In this document: positions 15,797 to 28,732 of the stretch, piece by piece
Numbering within the stretch: position 1 is the first letter of the stretch
Layout of the letters: each line of letters starts with the position of its first letter
Assembly: GCF_013334205.1 (NCBI RefSeq)
Contig: NZ_CP054424.1
Location: 2,748,001-2,812,000 of the forward strand
Direction of reading: 5' to 3'
Length of the DNA: 64,000 nucleotides
Origin: Rhodoferax sp. BAB1
GTDB lineage: Bacteria > Pseudomonadota > Gammaproteobacteria > Burkholderiales > Burkholderiaceae_C
Notes under the pieces: model-generated
Told to the model about the DNA's origin: nothing
The model's input: only the letters and a program-made list of their open reading frames with translations
The model's database searches: none
Translations under genes and position numbers: made by a program

Positions 15797-17185
15797 TCAG
15801 GCACGCTTCAACTCGGGCATGGCGCCCGCCAGGATCTGACTGGCGCCGTGGATGGCTTTGTGCATATTAGCCGCACGCTGGCGCGTGGCCGCCGTGCTCC
15901 CGAAACGTGTCTCGCAATAAAGGTCGACAGCATAGCCCAGCCAGCGCCGCGGCAGATCCGGCACGGAGGCAGCACCCGCCAGATGCTCCCGCACCGACTG
16001 GCCGCTGGCACGGCCATGCCCCTGCTGGCGCAGGCACCAGTTCAGCGCAAGGGCGGACAGGCGCATGGACAGCATGGGTTGCCAGCGCGCCAGCAAATCG
16101 GCCACCTGCAGCAGGCCGGCGGCACCCAGCCCGTAGCGACGCGGCCAGAGCCGGAAGATCAGCCAGAGCAGGAGGAGGAACAGAAGCAGAAAGGGCCACC
16201 AGGGCAGGATGATTTTCTCGACACAGTATTCGCCGGCCTCGCGCAGCAGTTCCTCCAGGGATCCCGTGGCTGGCACGCCAGAACCGGGAACCAGCCTGCC
16301 CGTCAAGGCGGCGGCGAGGATCTCGCCCCAACCGGTCAGGCGTTGCAGGGTCTGGCGCTGCCAGTCGGGCATGTGGCGGTCCTGGAGGTCGCGGCGCATG
16401 CGGTCGAACATCTGCTGCCAGGGGTCGGCCCCGGCACCGGCCTGCGTACCGGGGGCCCGCCCGCCACGGCTGCTGGCATCGCCCCCCTCGCCCCGGCCCT
16501 GCCCCTGGCTGCCGGCCTCCTGCTTCACCAGATTGGGGGTGTCCGTGCCCGGCGGCAGGAAACCGAAGCCCAGGGTGGGCGGCCGCGGCGCCAGCAGGAA
16601 AAGCAGCATGGCCAGCAGGAAGGACAGGCCGATGAAGGCCACGGTGAGGCCGCCCTTGGCCCAGCGCGAGATGGCCGTGCCGGTGGCGTGCTCCCAGGCC
16701 AGGGCCAGGCCGGCGAAAAGCCAGGCCGGGGCGAGATAGAACCAGACGGTCCAGTCGGCCGTCATGTAGGTGGCCACCATGAGGCTGACGACGAAGATGA
16801 CCGTGAGGTTCATGTAGAAATCTCGCCGGGTGCGCATGACCACGGCGCGGGCTGAGAGGACGATGAGCAGCGAGAGGCTGGCCCAGCGCAGCAGGTTGAA
16901 CATGAGGAAACCGGGGAACAGCGCCAGCAGCATGCCCAGCGTGCCTTGCACCTTCCAGTGGGTATCTGCGGCCCGGCTGTTTTTGCCGACATAAAACAGG
17001 GCAGCGCCAAAGCCCAGCGCGGTCCAGACCAGCCAGAGCAGGCTCTCGAAGCCAAATTTTCCGTAGCGCCGGTCCAGGTAGGAAAAGGACAGACAGACAC
17101 ACAGATAACTGCAGGCCGTCAGCAGCACGACGGCGCGGCTGGTGAGGGGCTGGTCGGCCGGTGCGGCGGCGGTCGTCGTGCTCAT
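15797..17185 (-). CDS. TgpA-like (DUF3488-type) membrane protein without transglutaminase domain
   Basis: This 462-aa protein has about six membrane spans in the first 190 residues, including LLTACSYLCVCLSFSYLDRRYGKFG and a DFYMNLTVIFVVSLMVATYMTADW segment that resembles TgpA/DUF3488. A polar Gly-rich loop (about 230-260) follows, then a further span (WPFLLLFLLLLWLIF) and a helical cytoplasmic tail. The usual Cys-His-Asp transglutaminase core is not visible. ATG 17185 overlaps the stop of the DUF58 gene. It is third in a MoxR-DUF58-TgpA set. Confidence 0.7.
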   Translation of the reverse strand: MSTTTAAAPADQPLTSRAVVLLTACSYLCVCLSFSYLDRRYGKFGFESLLWLVWTALGFGAALFYVGKNSRAADTHWKVQGTLGMLLALFPGFLMFNLLRWASLSLLIVLSARAVVMRTRRDFYMNLTVIFVVSLMVATYMTADWTVWFYLAPAWLFAGLALAWEHATGTAISRWAKGGLTVAFIGLSFLLAMLLFLLAPRPPTLGFGFLPPGTDTPNLVKQEAGSQGQGRGEGGDASSRGGRAPGTQAGAGADPWQQMFDRMRRDLQDRHMPDWQRQTLQRLTGWGEILAAALTGRLVPGSGVPATGSLEELLREAGEYCVEKIILPWWPFLLLFLLLLWLIFRLWPRRYGLGAAGLLQVADLLARWQPMLSMRLSALALNWCLRQQGHGRASGQSVREHLAGAASVPDLPRRWLGYAVDLYCETRFGSTAATRQRAANMHKAIHGASQILAGAMPELKRA

Positions 17186-18354
17186 GCCAGTTCGGTGTGG
17201 GCGGCGATGCCGAACTGCTGCAGGCGCAGCTGCAGGTCCTGCGCGGCAGACAAGAGTGCCGCGGCCGCTCGCGGCGGACAGGCGATGTGCACGCGCACCG
17301 GCCAGTTCTGCAGCCCGGCCGTCGCCAGCTCCTGCAGCAGCGTGACCGCCGAATAGTTCGCCCCGACCACCACGGCCAGTTGCTCCCCGGCCGTCATGTC
17401 CTGCGCCGCGCGCTGCATGGCCTGCGACAGATCCAGCGTACCCGGCTCGGCACGGGCCAGGGCCGGCAGCAGTTGCGCCATGTCCTGCACGGCTTGCGGG
17501 GCCGAGGGCAGGTAGGCGCGCAGGCGCACGCCTTCGGCCAGGGCGCGTTCGCACAGGCCGGCCGCAAGCCGCAGGGCCTGCTCGGAGGGCGCCGCAGGGT
17601 CGCCGGCTTCGCCGGCCGGCGGGATCTGCAGCACCAGGCGCAGCAGTGGCGAGGCACTCTGCTGGAAATGCTGGATCACCAGATCGCCGATGCGGGCCGA
17701 GGCGCGCCAGCTGACGCGCCCGAGGAACTCACCCGCCTCGTATTTGCGCAGCATGCCCAGTTCGAAGGACTGGCCCGTGCGGCGCGTGGTCAACTCGCCC
17801 TGCGGGTCTTCCGACACGCTCCAGTCCAGTGCCTGCTGCACGGCCTGGGCCTGCGGCAGCACCAGCAGGCGCACGTCGTCGGGGGCGATGGTCTGGCTGG
17901 CCCGCATCAGGCCCAGCGGGAAGCCACTGGTCAGCGTCACGCCGACCAGGCGGTAGTCACCGCGGCAGGGGAAACGCAACTCGCGCCCCAGGTCGAGCTG
18001 GCGGCCACCGCGTATCACCGGCACGGTCTGGCGCAACACGATCTCGCGGGACGCCCAGCGCCAGCGGGTTTCCACGTCCACCATGAAGGCCGGCCACCAG
18101 GCCCGGCGGTGGATCAGCAGCTGCAGGCTGGAGGGCTGGCCCTCCACGACCTGGCCGCTGCCGCCCGGGGCCATGGCCGCATGCACGCGCATGCCGCGCA
18201 GCGAGACCCAGGGCAGCACGAAACCCAACAGGCTGAGGACGGCCAGGAACAGGAACATGGCGTAGACCATGGGGTCCTGCCGGTTGAGCGCAGCCATCAG
18301 CAGCACGCCGCACAGGGCCAGCAGCACCCGGGACTTGCTCAGCCAGCGTTCCAT
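17182..18354 (-). CDS. DUF58 domain protein
   Basis: The 390-aa product has two N-terminal membrane spans (about residues 9-50). The DUF58 core follows, with the motif LGMLRKYEAGEFLGRVSWRASAR, a form of the family's R.Y..GD..R.I.W.A.AR. DUF58 proteins are putative VWA-like partners of MoxR ATPases. It starts 10 bases after the MoxR gene and overlaps the next gene by ATGA. The complex probably acts at the inner membrane; the substrate is unknown. Confidence 0.8.
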   Translation of the reverse strand: MERWLSKSRVLLALCGVLLMAALNRQDPMVYAMFLFLAVLSLLGFVLPWVSLRGMRVHAAMAPGGSGQVVEGQPSSLQLLIHRRAWWPAFMVDVETRWRWASREIVLRQTVPVIRGGRQLDLGRELRFPCRGDYRLVGVTLTSGFPLGLMRASQTIAPDDVRLLVLPQAQAVQQALDWSVSEDPQGELTTRRTGQSFELGMLRKYEAGEFLGRVSWRASARIGDLVIQHFQQSASPLLRLVLQIPPAGEAGDPAAPSEQALRLAAGLCERALAEGVRLRAYLPSAPQAVQDMAQLLPALARAEPGTLDLSQAMQRAAQDMTAGEQLAVVVGANYSAVTLLQELATAGLQNWPVRVHIACPPRAAAALLSAAQDLQLRLQQFGIAAHTELA

Positions 18355-18364
18355 GGACGCGGCT

Positions 18365-19333
<969 letters not shown>

Positions 19334-19482
19334 GCGTGTCCTCCCCTTTTTGCGATGCATTCTAGCCGCCGCTTCCGGCAAGCCTGCCAGGCTACCGGCG
19401 CCCCCCTGCCTGCAGACCCGGGACGAAGGTGAAATAATCGCGTCATGCCATTCCGTTTTTGCCAATTTCAAGGATTCATGCC

Positions 19483-19806
19483 ATGAGCGACGCCCAGCAA
19501 CGCATCGACGACCTCGTCAAACAGAACGAAGTGCTCCTTTTCATGAAAGGCAGCGCCAGCTTCCCCATGTGCGGTTTTTCCGGCCGCGCCATCCAGATCC
19601 TCAAGGCCTGCGGCGTGGACCCCAAGGCCGTGAAGACCGTCAACGTGCTGGAGGATGACGGCATCCGCCAGGGCATCAAGGAATACAGCAGCTGGCCCAC
19701 CATCCCCCAGCTCTACGTCAAGGGCGAGTTCATCGGCGGCTCGGACATCATGATGGAGATGTACGAGAGCGGCGAGTTGCAGAAGGTGCTGGGCACCCAG
19801 GCCTGA
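19483..19806 (+). CDS. grxD: Monothiol glutaredoxin GrxD (CGFS type)
   Basis: This 107-aa protein carries LLFMKGSASFPMCGFSGRA with the CGFS active site, and later WPTIPQLYVKGEFIGGSDI. It transfers Fe-S clusters together with BolA-type proteins; a bolA-family gene occurs at 61359-61601. ATG 19483 follows AAGGA. A strong terminator follows its stop, so it is the end of its transcript. Confidence 0.95.
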   Translation: MSDAQQRIDDLVKQNEVLLFMKGSASFPMCGFSGRAIQILKACGVDPKAVKTVNVLEDDGIRQGIKEYSSWPTIPQLYVKGEFIGGSDIMMEMYESGELQKVLGTQA

Positions 19807-19826
19807 TTCTTTCAGCTTCGCATCCG

Positions 19827-19861
19827 ACCACCGCCAGCGCTGCGCTGCCGGTGGTTTTTTC
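19827..19861 (+). terminator. Rho-independent terminator after grxD
   Basis: ACCACCGCCAGCG pairs with CGCTGCCGGTGGT (one mismatch) around a 3-base loop, and is followed by six T. It lies about 20 bases after the grxD stop. Confidence 0.88.
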
Positions 19862-19929
19862 ATGTCTGCGCCCATCGTGAGAAAAACGCGACAGACTGGC
19901 CTTTGTTTGTGGTCTTCCCGTCTTGAGTG

Positions 19930-19947
19930 CAGGCACGGCTTGTGCTT
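19930..19947 (+). promoter_or_regulatory. Candidate sigma-54 promoter for the AAA ATPase gene
   Basis: AGGCACGGCTTGTGCTT has GG at 19932-19933 and GC at 19944-19945, the exact -24/-12 spacing, and shares GGCACGGCT with the urease promoter. Transcription would start near 19957, about 31 bases before ATG 19988. Confidence 0.5.
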
Positions 19948-19987
19948 GAATGGTTTCATGCGAGTGAATCTCTGCATGGAGTGAAAG

Positions 19988-20983
19988 ATGGAGTCGCATT
20001 CACTGGTTCCGCACGGTCACCCCTTCCGCCTGCCCATCGCCCGCATGCGCAGCGTGTTCCAGCCCGACGAGGTGGAGCGCAAGCTGGCCAAGCTGCCCGA
20101 GCGCGAGCATGAAAGCCTGCGCAGCACCTACCAGCGCATGCTGGAGCGCGGGCCCGAACGCTTCCAGGTCAAACCGGCCGGCGTGCCCGACATGAGTGGT
20201 CTCTACGACGACCTGCCCAATTTCTCCGAGGTGCTGGACGACGTGAAGCGCCACGTGGCGCTGAGCCAGGACAGCCGCGACGGCCTGGAGCTCACCCCCA
20301 TGCTGCTGCTGGGCGTGCCGGGCATCGGCAAGACGCATTTCGCACGCCAGCTGGCCGCCCTGCTGGGCACGGGCATGAACCTGGTGCCCATGAGTTCGAT
20401 GACGGCGGGCTGGCTGCTCTCCGGCTCGTCCTCGCAATGGAAGGGCTCGCGCCCGGGCAAGGTCTTCGAGGCCCTGGTGGACGGGCAGTACGCCAACCCG
20501 GTGCTGGTGGTGGACGAGATCGACAAGGCCAGTTGCGACGCGCAGTACGACCCGCTGGGCGCGCTCTACAGCCTGCTGGAGCACGACACGGCACACAGCT
20601 TCGTGGACGAGTTCGCCGAGGTGGCGATCGACGCCAGCCAGGTGATCTGGATCACCACGGCCAACGACGAGCGCGCCATCCCCGAGCCCATCCTCAACCG
20701 CATGAACGTGTTCGAGGTGCCGGCGCCCACGCGCGAGCAGGCCCGTGCCATCGCGCTGCGGCTCTACCAGGGCCTGCGCAGCGAGCACGGCTGGGGCGAG
20801 CGTTTTGCGCCCGAACCCGGCGAGGAGGTGCTGGACGGGCTGGCCGAGCTGGCGCCGCGCGAGATGCGCCGCGCCTTGATGACGGGTTTTGGCAATGCGC
20901 GCCTGGCCGGGCGCGACGAATTGCAGGCGGCCGACCTGCCGCGCGCTGGCGGCAGCAAGACGCGCGTGGGCTTCCTCCAGTAG
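19988..20983 (+). CDS. Stand-alone Lon-like AAA ATPase
   Basis: The 331 aa include Walker A LLLGVPGIGKTHFA (about residue 106), Walker B NPVLVVDEIDKA, sensor VIWITTANDE and Arg-finger region PEPILNRMNVFEVP. The ATPase core resembles that of Lon, but there is no protease domain and no Lon N domain. GGAG lies six bases before ATG 19988. It stands between two strong hairpins and seems monocistronic. The substrate is unknown; a chaperone or remodelling role is the safest reading. Confidence 0.75.
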   Translation: MESHSLVPHGHPFRLPIARMRSVFQPDEVERKLAKLPEREHESLRSTYQRMLERGPERFQVKPAGVPDMSGLYDDLPNFSEVLDDVKRHVALSQDSRDGLELTPMLLLGVPGIGKTHFARQLAALLGTGMNLVPMSSMTAGWLLSGSSSQWKGSRPGKVFEALVDGQYANPVLVVDEIDKASCDAQYDPLGALYSLLEHDTAHSFVDEFAEVAIDASQVIWITTANDERAIPEPILNRMNVFEVPAPTREQARAIALRLYQGLRSEHGWGERFAPEPGEEVLDGLAELAPREMRRALMTGFGNARLAGRDELQAADLPRAGGSKTRVGFLQ

Positions 20984-21004
20984 CCCGGGGGCGAGCCCCC
21001 CGCT
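20982..21004 (+). other. GC-rich hairpin after the AAA ATPase gene
   Basis: AGC-CGGGGGC-GA-GCCCCC-GCT folds into a strong stem starting at the stop codon of the ATPase gene. No T-run follows, so it may be a weak terminator or RNA-end stabiliser. A TACACT -10-like hexamer for the next gene overlaps its end. Confidence 0.45.
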
Positions 21005-21046
21005 ACACTAGCCAGGCACCCCGGTCCTGCAGCCGGGCGCCGCCCC

Positions 21047-22345
21047 ATGAGTCTCACGCAAAGCCTCCTTGTCATCGCCCTGCTGATCGCCGTCAGCGCC
21101 TTTTTCTCCATGGCGGAAATGTCGCTGGCCGCCTCGCGCCGCCTGCGCCTGCGCCAGCTGGCCGACGAGGGGGACGCACGCGCCGAAACGGTGCTGCGCA
21201 TCCAGGAGCAGCCGGGGCATTACTTCACGGTGGTGCAGATCGGCCAGAACGCGGTAGCCATCCTGGGCGGCATCGTGGGCGAAGGCGCGTTCAGCCCGCT
21301 GCTGGGCCGGCTGCTGCAGGCCTGGCTGCCGGCCCCGGCCGCCGGGACCACGGGTTTCGTGCTGTCCTTTGCGCTGGTGACCTCGCTCTTCATCGTCTTC
21401 TCCGACCTCTTTCCCAAACGCCTGGCCATGGCCGAGCCCGAGCGGCTGGCCCTGCGCCTGAACGGTGCCATGCGCCTGTGCATGCGCGTCTTCAAGCCGG
21501 TGGTCTGGGTCTACAGCCGCACCACGGATGCGCTGTTCCGCCTGCTGGGCCTGTCGACCCAGCGCGACGACCGCGTCACCTCCGACGACATCCTGGCCCT
21601 GGCCGAGGCCGGCGCGCAGGCCGGCGTGCTGGCGCGCGACGAGCAGCAGGTGATTGCCAACGTCTTCGAGCTCGACACCCGCACCGTGAGCAGCGCCATG
21701 ACGGCGCGCGACCGCATCGCCTGGTTCGACAAGCAGGACAGCGACGCCATCGTGCGCGCCCGCATCACGGCCGAGCCCTTTTCCACCTACCCGGTGTGCG
21801 ACGGCAACATCGACCACGTGATCGGCTACGTGGACGCCAAGGACCTGTTCCAGCGGGTCATGAAAAACCAGCCCATCCGCCTGGACGACCCGGCCCTGCT
21901 GCACAAGGCCGTGGTGGTGCCTGACCGGCTGACGCTGACCGAGGTACTGGCGCAGTTCCGCCAGGCGCACGAGGACTTTGCCGTCATCGTCAACGAATAC
22001 AGCCTGGTGGTGGGCGTGGTCACGCTGAACGACGTGATGAGCACGGTGATGGGCGACCTGGTGGCGCCGACCGACGAGGAAATGATCGTGTTACGCGAGG
22101 AAGGCTCCTGGCTGATCGACGGCATGACCCCCATGACCGACGTGCAGCGCGCGCTGGGCCTGGAAACACTGCCGCACGCCGAGGACTACGAGACCCTGGC
22201 CGGCTTCCTGATGGTGATGCTGCGTCGTGTGCCGCGCCGAACCGACCGCGTGTTGTGGGAGGGTTACAGCTTCGAGGTCATGGATGTGGACAGCTACCGC
22301 ATCGACCAGGTCATGGTGACGCGGCTGCCCGCCAGGGCCGGCTAA
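21047..22345 (+). CDS. CNNM/CBS-CorC membrane protein (hemolysin/YtfL family)
   Basis: This 432-aa inner-membrane protein has an N-terminal CNNM/DUF21 domain with spans at about 7-25, 60-85 and 95-125. A CBS pair follows (VCDGNIDHVIGYVDAKDLFQ and FAVIVNEYSLVVGVVTLNDVM), then a CorC/HlyC C-terminal domain (WEGYSFEVMDVDSYRIDQVMV). Relatives include PaeA/YtfL, linked to polyamine or cation export. The 'hemolysin' name is historical. No strong ribosome site precedes ATG 21047. Confidence 0.87.
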   Translation: MSLTQSLLVIALLIAVSAFFSMAEMSLAASRRLRLRQLADEGDARAETVLRIQEQPGHYFTVVQIGQNAVAILGGIVGEGAFSPLLGRLLQAWLPAPAAGTTGFVLSFALVTSLFIVFSDLFPKRLAMAEPERLALRLNGAMRLCMRVFKPVVWVYSRTTDALFRLLGLSTQRDDRVTSDDILALAEAGAQAGVLARDEQQVIANVFELDTRTVSSAMTARDRIAWFDKQDSDAIVRARITAEPFSTYPVCDGNIDHVIGYVDAKDLFQRVMKNQPIRLDDPALLHKAVVVPDRLTLTEVLAQFRQAHEDFAVIVNEYSLVVGVVTLNDVMSTVMGDLVAPTDEEMIVLREEGSWLIDGMTPMTDVQRALGLETLPHAEDYETLAGFLMVMLRRVPRRTDRVLWEGYSFEVMDVDSYRIDQVMVTRLPARAG

Positions 22346-22998
22346 CGCGCCGCAGGCGCATCGCTGTACAACCACTTGCGCTGCGCAGCGAGAACGGCAT
22401 TCGGATAGTGCGGCTTGCCGCGCGAACCGTTGTAACGGCCCAGGGCCAGGTACAGGTCGCCCCGCTCCCGGTCCAGGTAGTGGCGCAGGATGACGCAGCC
22501 AAAACGCAGATTGGTCTGCATGCGGAACAACCGGCCGGCGTCGCCGTCGCCGTCACCGATCAGGCGCAGCCAGAAGGGCATGACCTGCATGTAACCGCGG
22601 GCCCCCACGCGCGAAATGGCGAACCGGCGGAAATTGCTTTCGACCTGGATCAGGCCCAGCACCAGCGCGGTGTCCAGCCCGGCGCGCCGGCTCTCGTACC
22701 AGACCGTCTGCAGGAAGTCGCGGCGATCCGGCCAGTCCGGCTTTTTGCCCTTGAGGCGATCGCTCATGGCGCCGAGCCAGCGCAGGTAGGCCAGGCGCGT
22801 TTCCGTGTCCGTGAATTCGGGCACCGGCGGCGCGGTATTGGCGATGGCCGCACTCAGGGCCGTGCGCACCGAGTCGGCCAGCGGCTCCTCGATCTGGCTG
22901 CCGGCACGGGCACGCGACGGCAGCAGCAACAGCCCGGCGGCGGCCAGCAAGGCCTGCAGCCCAGCGCGTCGCTGCATGGCGGGCCCCGGTGCTGCCAT
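22342..22998 (-). CDS. Lytic transglycosylase, SLT type
   Basis: The 218-aa exported protein has a signal peptide (about residues 8-32, ending SRARA) and an SLT domain with catalytic Glu in LIQVESNFRRFAIS, then GARGYMQVMPFW and YLALGRYNGSRG. It cleaves peptidoglycan between MurNAc and GlcNAc. A second ATG at 22977 gives a neater signal peptide. It begins two bases after proS on the same strand, so it is probably co-transcribed. Confidence 0.88.
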   Translation of the reverse strand: MAAPGPAMQRRAGLQALLAAAGLLLLPSRARAGSQIEEPLADSVRTALSAAIANTAPPVPEFTDTETRLAYLRWLGAMSDRLKGKKPDWPDRRDFLQTVWYESRRAGLDTALVLGLIQVESNFRRFAISRVGARGYMQVMPFWLRLIGDGDGDAGRLFRMQTNLRFGCVILRHYLDRERGDLYLALGRYNGSRGKPHYPNAVLAAQRKWLYSDAPAAR

Positions 22999-23000
22999 GG

Positions 23001-24746
<1,746 letters not shown>

Positions 24747-24781
24747 GGCGTGCTTTTTCTGACGGATGCAGGCTGATTCCC

Positions 24782-24809
24782 TTGATGCGCGGCAAGTGCC
24801 GTGCATAAT
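24782..24809 (+). promoter_or_regulatory. Sigma-70 promoter for rppH
   Basis: TTGATG, a 16-base spacer and CATAAT stand in the proS-rppH divergent gap, about 30 bases before ATG 24839. Confidence 0.55.
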
Positions 24810-24838
24810 GGAAACAGTTCAAAATTTGGGGTTTGATT

Positions 24839-25486
24839 ATGCTTGACCGGGACGGCTTTCGGCCCAATGTCGGCATCATCCTGCTCAACCAGAAGAATCA
24901 GGTTTTCTGGGGCAAACGCATACGCACCCACTCGTGGCAGTTTCCGCAGGGTGGCATCGACCGGGGCGAAACCCCGGAACAGGCCATGTTCCGCGAGCTG
25001 CATGAAGAAGTCGGGCTCCAGCCCGAGCACGTGCGCATCGTGGCCCGGACCCGGGACTGGTTGCGCTACGAGGTGCCGGATCGCTACATCCGACGCGAAG
25101 CACGTGGCCACTACAAGGGCCAGAAGCAGATCTGGTTCCTGCTGCAGCTGACGGGCCAGGACTGGCACCTGAACCTGCGTGCCACCGACCACCCCGAGTT
25201 CGACGCCTGGCGCTGGAACGAGTACTGGGTGCCGCTGGACATGGTGGTGGAGTTCAAGCGCGGCGTCTACGAAATGGCGTTGACCGAGCTGGCGCGTTTC
25301 ATGCCCCGCAACGACCAGCGCAACCGTTTCCTGCGCCAGGGCCATCGCCCGCGCGAGGGCGATCACCTGCACCACGTTTCGACGGTCGACGGTCATGGCA
25401 TGGAACTGCCGCCCGGCGCCAGCTTTGACCCCGACCCGCAATCGGATCAAGCCAGCAAGGATCGCACGGAACCGCAGGGGCAGTAA
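24839..25486 (+). CDS. rppH: RNA pyrophosphohydrolase
   Basis: This 215-aa Nudix enzyme removes pyrophosphate from mRNA 5' ends and so triggers decay. It opens [16 protein letters not shown] and has [14 protein letters not shown], with the Nudix box G-x5-E-x7-REL-x-EE-x-GL. The C-terminal 50 residues are less conserved. ATG 24839 gives the family start; a TTG two codons earlier is less likely. It is convergent with proB. Confidence 0.94.
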   Translation: MLDRDGFRPNVGIILLNQKNQVFWGKRIRTHSWQFPQGGIDRGETPEQAMFRELHEEVGLQPEHVRIVARTRDWLRYEVPDRYIRREARGHYKGQKQIWFLLQLTGQDWHLNLRATDHPEFDAWRWNEYWVPLDMVVEFKRGVYEMALTELARFMPRNDQRNRFLRQGHRPREGDHLHHVSTVDGHGMELPPGASFDPDPQSDQASKDRTEPQGQ

Positions 25487-25507
25487 GGCGACCCTGACGG
25501 TGTGCCC

Positions 25508-26644
25508 TTAGCGCATCAGGACCAGGTTGTCCCTATGCACCATCTCGGGCTCGGCGATGTAGCCCAGCAGTTTCTCGAACTCGCCCGAGGGCTTGCGACA
25601 CAACAGACGCGCCTCGGAACTGGCGTAGTTGGCCAGGCCGCGGGCGATCTCGGCGCCCTGTTCGTCGCGCACGGCAATCACCTCGCCTCGGGAAAACTCG
25701 CCTTCCACGGCCGTCATGCCGATCGGCAGCAGGCTCTTGCCCTCTTCCACCAGCTTGCGTGCCGCTCCGGCATCCACCACCACGGCACCGCGCAGCTGCA
25801 GATGGTCGGCCATCCACTGTTTGCGTGCCTGGGTCTTGGCGGTCTGCGCCACCAGCAGGGTACCGATGGATTCGCCCTGCACCAGGCGCACCAGCGCATC
25901 AGGCTCGCGGCCCCAGGCGATCACGGTGGAAGCGCCCGAGCCGGCGGCGCGCTTGGCCGCCAGGATCTTGGTGATCATGCCGCCCTTGCCCAGGCTGGAG
26001 CCAGCGCCACCCGCCATGGCCTCAAGGGCCGGGTCGCCGGCCTGGGCCTCGTGCACAAACTGCGCGGCCGGGTCCTTGCGCGGATCGGCCGTGTACAGGC
26101 CCTTCTGGTCGGTCAGGATGATGAGGGCATCGGCCTCGACCAAGTTGGCCACCAGGGCGCCCAGGGTGTCGTTGTCGCCGAACTTGATTTCGTCCGTGAC
26201 GACGGTGTCGTTTTCGTTGATGACCGGCACCACGCCCAGCTGGATCAGGGTCAGCAGCGTGGAGCGGGCATTGAGGTAGCGCTCGCGGTCGGCCAAGTCG
26301 GCGTGCGTAAGCAGCACCTGGGCGCTGCCCAGGCCGTGCGCACGCAGGCGCGTCTCGTACATCTGCGCCAGGCCCATCTGGCCGACGGCGGCAGCGGCCT
26401 GCAGTTCGTGGATTTCCTTGGGACGGCTGGTCCAGCCCAGGCGCTTCATGCCTTCGGCGATGGCGCCGCTGGAAACCATGATGACCTCGCGCCCCTCACG
26501 AATAAGGACGGAAATCTGGCGGCTCCACTCCTCGATGGCGGCTTCGTCCAGCCCGCGCCCTTCGTTGGTGACGAGGCTGGAGCCGACCTTGACCACGATG
26601 CGCCGGGCGGCGCGCATGACAGCTGTCGCGGATTTCTGATTCAT
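25508..26644 (-). CDS. proB: Glutamate 5-kinase
   Basis: This enzyme catalyses the first step of proline synthesis, glutamate to glutamyl phosphate. The 378 aa have the amino-acid-kinase domain ([62 protein letters not shown]) and a C-terminal PUA domain from about 280. It lies downstream of obg on the same strand, separated by a copy of the dispersed repeat and a TAGAAT -10-like hexamer (26699-26704). Confidence 0.96.
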   Translation of the reverse strand: MNQKSATAVMRAARRIVVKVGSSLVTNEGRGLDEAAIEEWSRQISVLIREGREVIMVSSGAIAEGMKRLGWTSRPKEIHELQAAAAVGQMGLAQMYETRLRAHGLGSAQVLLTHADLADRERYLNARSTLLTLIQLGVVPVINENDTVVTDEIKFGDNDTLGALVANLVEADALIILTDQKGLYTADPRKDPAAQFVHEAQAGDPALEAMAGGAGSSLGKGGMITKILAAKRAAGSGASTVIAWGREPDALVRLVQGESIGTLLVAQTAKTQARKQWMADHLQLRGAVVVDAGAARKLVEEGKSLLPIGMTAVEGEFSRGEVIAVRDEQGAEIARGLANYASSEARLLCRKPSGEFEKLLGYIAEPEMVHRDNLVLMR

Positions 26645-26698
26645 GTTGAGGGCAGCAGCTGCACGAGGGGTGTCGGCAGCGATAGAGGCAATCCGGGG

Positions 26699-26704
26699 AT
26701 TCTA
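26699..26704 (-). promoter_or_regulatory. Candidate -10 (TAGAAT) for proB
   Basis: On the minus strand TAGAAT lies 55 bases before the proB ATG and just after the repeat copy. No good -35 is seen at 17 bases, so support is modest. Confidence 0.35.
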
Positions 26705-26707
26705 GTT

Positions 26708-26769
26708 CGCCCCAAGGCGGACTCGCCCTCTCAGGGGGCAGCGCAGCCCACGCAGTGACGAGCGTGGAC
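26708..26769 (-). repeat. Dispersed GC-rich repeat, copy 2 (obg-proB gap)
   Basis: Read on the minus strand it shows CCACGCTCGTCACTGCGTG, then GCTGCGCTGCCCCCTGAGAGGG, then CCTTGGGGCG, the same block order as copy 1. The obg stop overlaps a GTG (GTGA), opening a short frame into the repeat, but this frame does not reach proB. Confidence 0.7.
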
Positions 26770-26771
26770 GA

Positions 26772-27896
<1,125 letters not shown>

Positions 27897-27933
27897 CTAA
27901 CTTCGCGATGCGCAAGTCAAACACGGTGGGCTG

Positions 27934-27968
27934 AAAACAAAAACCCTGCGCTTGAGGCGCAGGGTTTC
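27934..27968 (-). terminator. Terminator after rplU-rpmA
   Basis: On the minus strand CCCTGCGC-CTCAA-GCGCAGGG is followed by TTTTTGTTTT, about 20 bases after the rpmA stop. It separates the ribosomal-protein genes from obg. Confidence 0.85.
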
Positions 27969-27988
27969 GTGCGGGAGCCAGTGGGGCC

Positions 27989-28246
27989 TCAAGCAGCGGT
28001 GATGTTCACCGTGTGCTTGTTGAGTTCGCCCTTGATGGCAAACGACACCTGGCCGTCGACCAGTGCAAACAGGGTGTGGTCCTTGCCGATGCCGACATTG
28101 GTGCCGGGATGGAACTTGGTGCCACGCTGGCGCACGATGATGGAACCGGCGCTGACCTGCTGGCCACCGAAGGCCTTCACGCCGAGCATCTTGGGCTGCG
28201 AATCGCGCCCGTTTCGCGTAGAGCCGCCGCCTTTTTTCTGTGCCAT
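27989..28246 (-). CDS. rpmA: Ribosomal protein L27
   Basis: This 85-aa 50S protein starts [16 protein letters not shown] and contains [27 protein letters not shown], the canonical L27 sequence. Its N terminus reaches the peptidyl-transferase centre. It lies 12 bases after rplU in the usual order. Confidence 0.98.
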   Translation of the reverse strand: MAQKKGGGSTRNGRDSQPKMLGVKAFGGQQVSAGSIIVRQRGTKFHPGTNVGIGKDHTLFALVDGQVSFAIKGELNKHTVNITAA

Positions 28247-28258
28247 GTCTCTTGCTCC

Positions 28259-28570
28259 TTATGCGGAGATGGCGCCGATTTGCAGTTCGGTGAACTGCTG
28301 GCGGTGCCCTTGACGTTTCTGATAGTGCTTGCGACGGCGCATCTTGAAGATGCGAACCTTGTCGTGCTTGCCGTGAGCCACGACCGTGGCTTTGACAGTC
28401 GCGCCGGACACCAGGGGTGTACCGACCTTGAGTTCAGCGCCGTTGCCGACTGCCAGAACCTGGTCGATGACGATCTCCTGGCCTACGTCCGCAGCAATCT
28501 GTTCTACTTTAATTTTTTCGCCAGCAGCAACACGATACTGTTTGCCACCGGTTTTTATGACCGCGTACAT
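28259..28570 (-). CDS. rplU: Ribosomal protein L21
   Basis: This 103-aa protein starts [20 protein letters not shown] and has [20 protein letters not shown] near the end, as expected for L21. ATG 28570 follows AGAGG. A far longer frame upstream is a shadow over ispB. A TACAAT -10 lies about 50 bases upstream. Confidence 0.98.
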   Translation of the reverse strand: MYAVIKTGGKQYRVAAGEKIKVEQIAADVGQEIVIDQVLAVGNGAELKVGTPLVSGATVKATVVAHGKHDKVRIFKMRRRKHYQKRQGHRQQFTELQIGAISA

Positions 28571-28621
28571 GAATGACCTCTTGAATTGAGCCTCTGCAGA
28601 CGGATTTCCGCAGAGCCGAAT

Positions 28622-28627
28622 ATTGTA
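28622..28627 (-). promoter_or_regulatory. -10 hexamer (TACAAT) for rplU
   Basis: TACAAT on the minus strand stands about 52 bases upstream of the rplU ATG in the divergent rplU-ispB gap. The -35 is weak. Confidence 0.45.
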
Positions 28628-28690
28628 GCACGGTTTGCACTCACTGACATGGCCATCCTGGAGGCCGCCTAGGGCGGGGGGCCATCTTCC

Positions 28691-28696
28691 TATAAT
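28691..28696 (+). promoter_or_regulatory. -10 hexamer (TATAAT) for ispB
   Basis: A perfect TATAAT lies 37 bases before the GTG start of ispB. No clear -35 precedes it in the GC-rich upstream sequence. Confidence 0.5.
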
Positions 28697-28732
28697 CGGG
28701 CCATCCCGCACCGGTTTACCTCCATCCCACTC

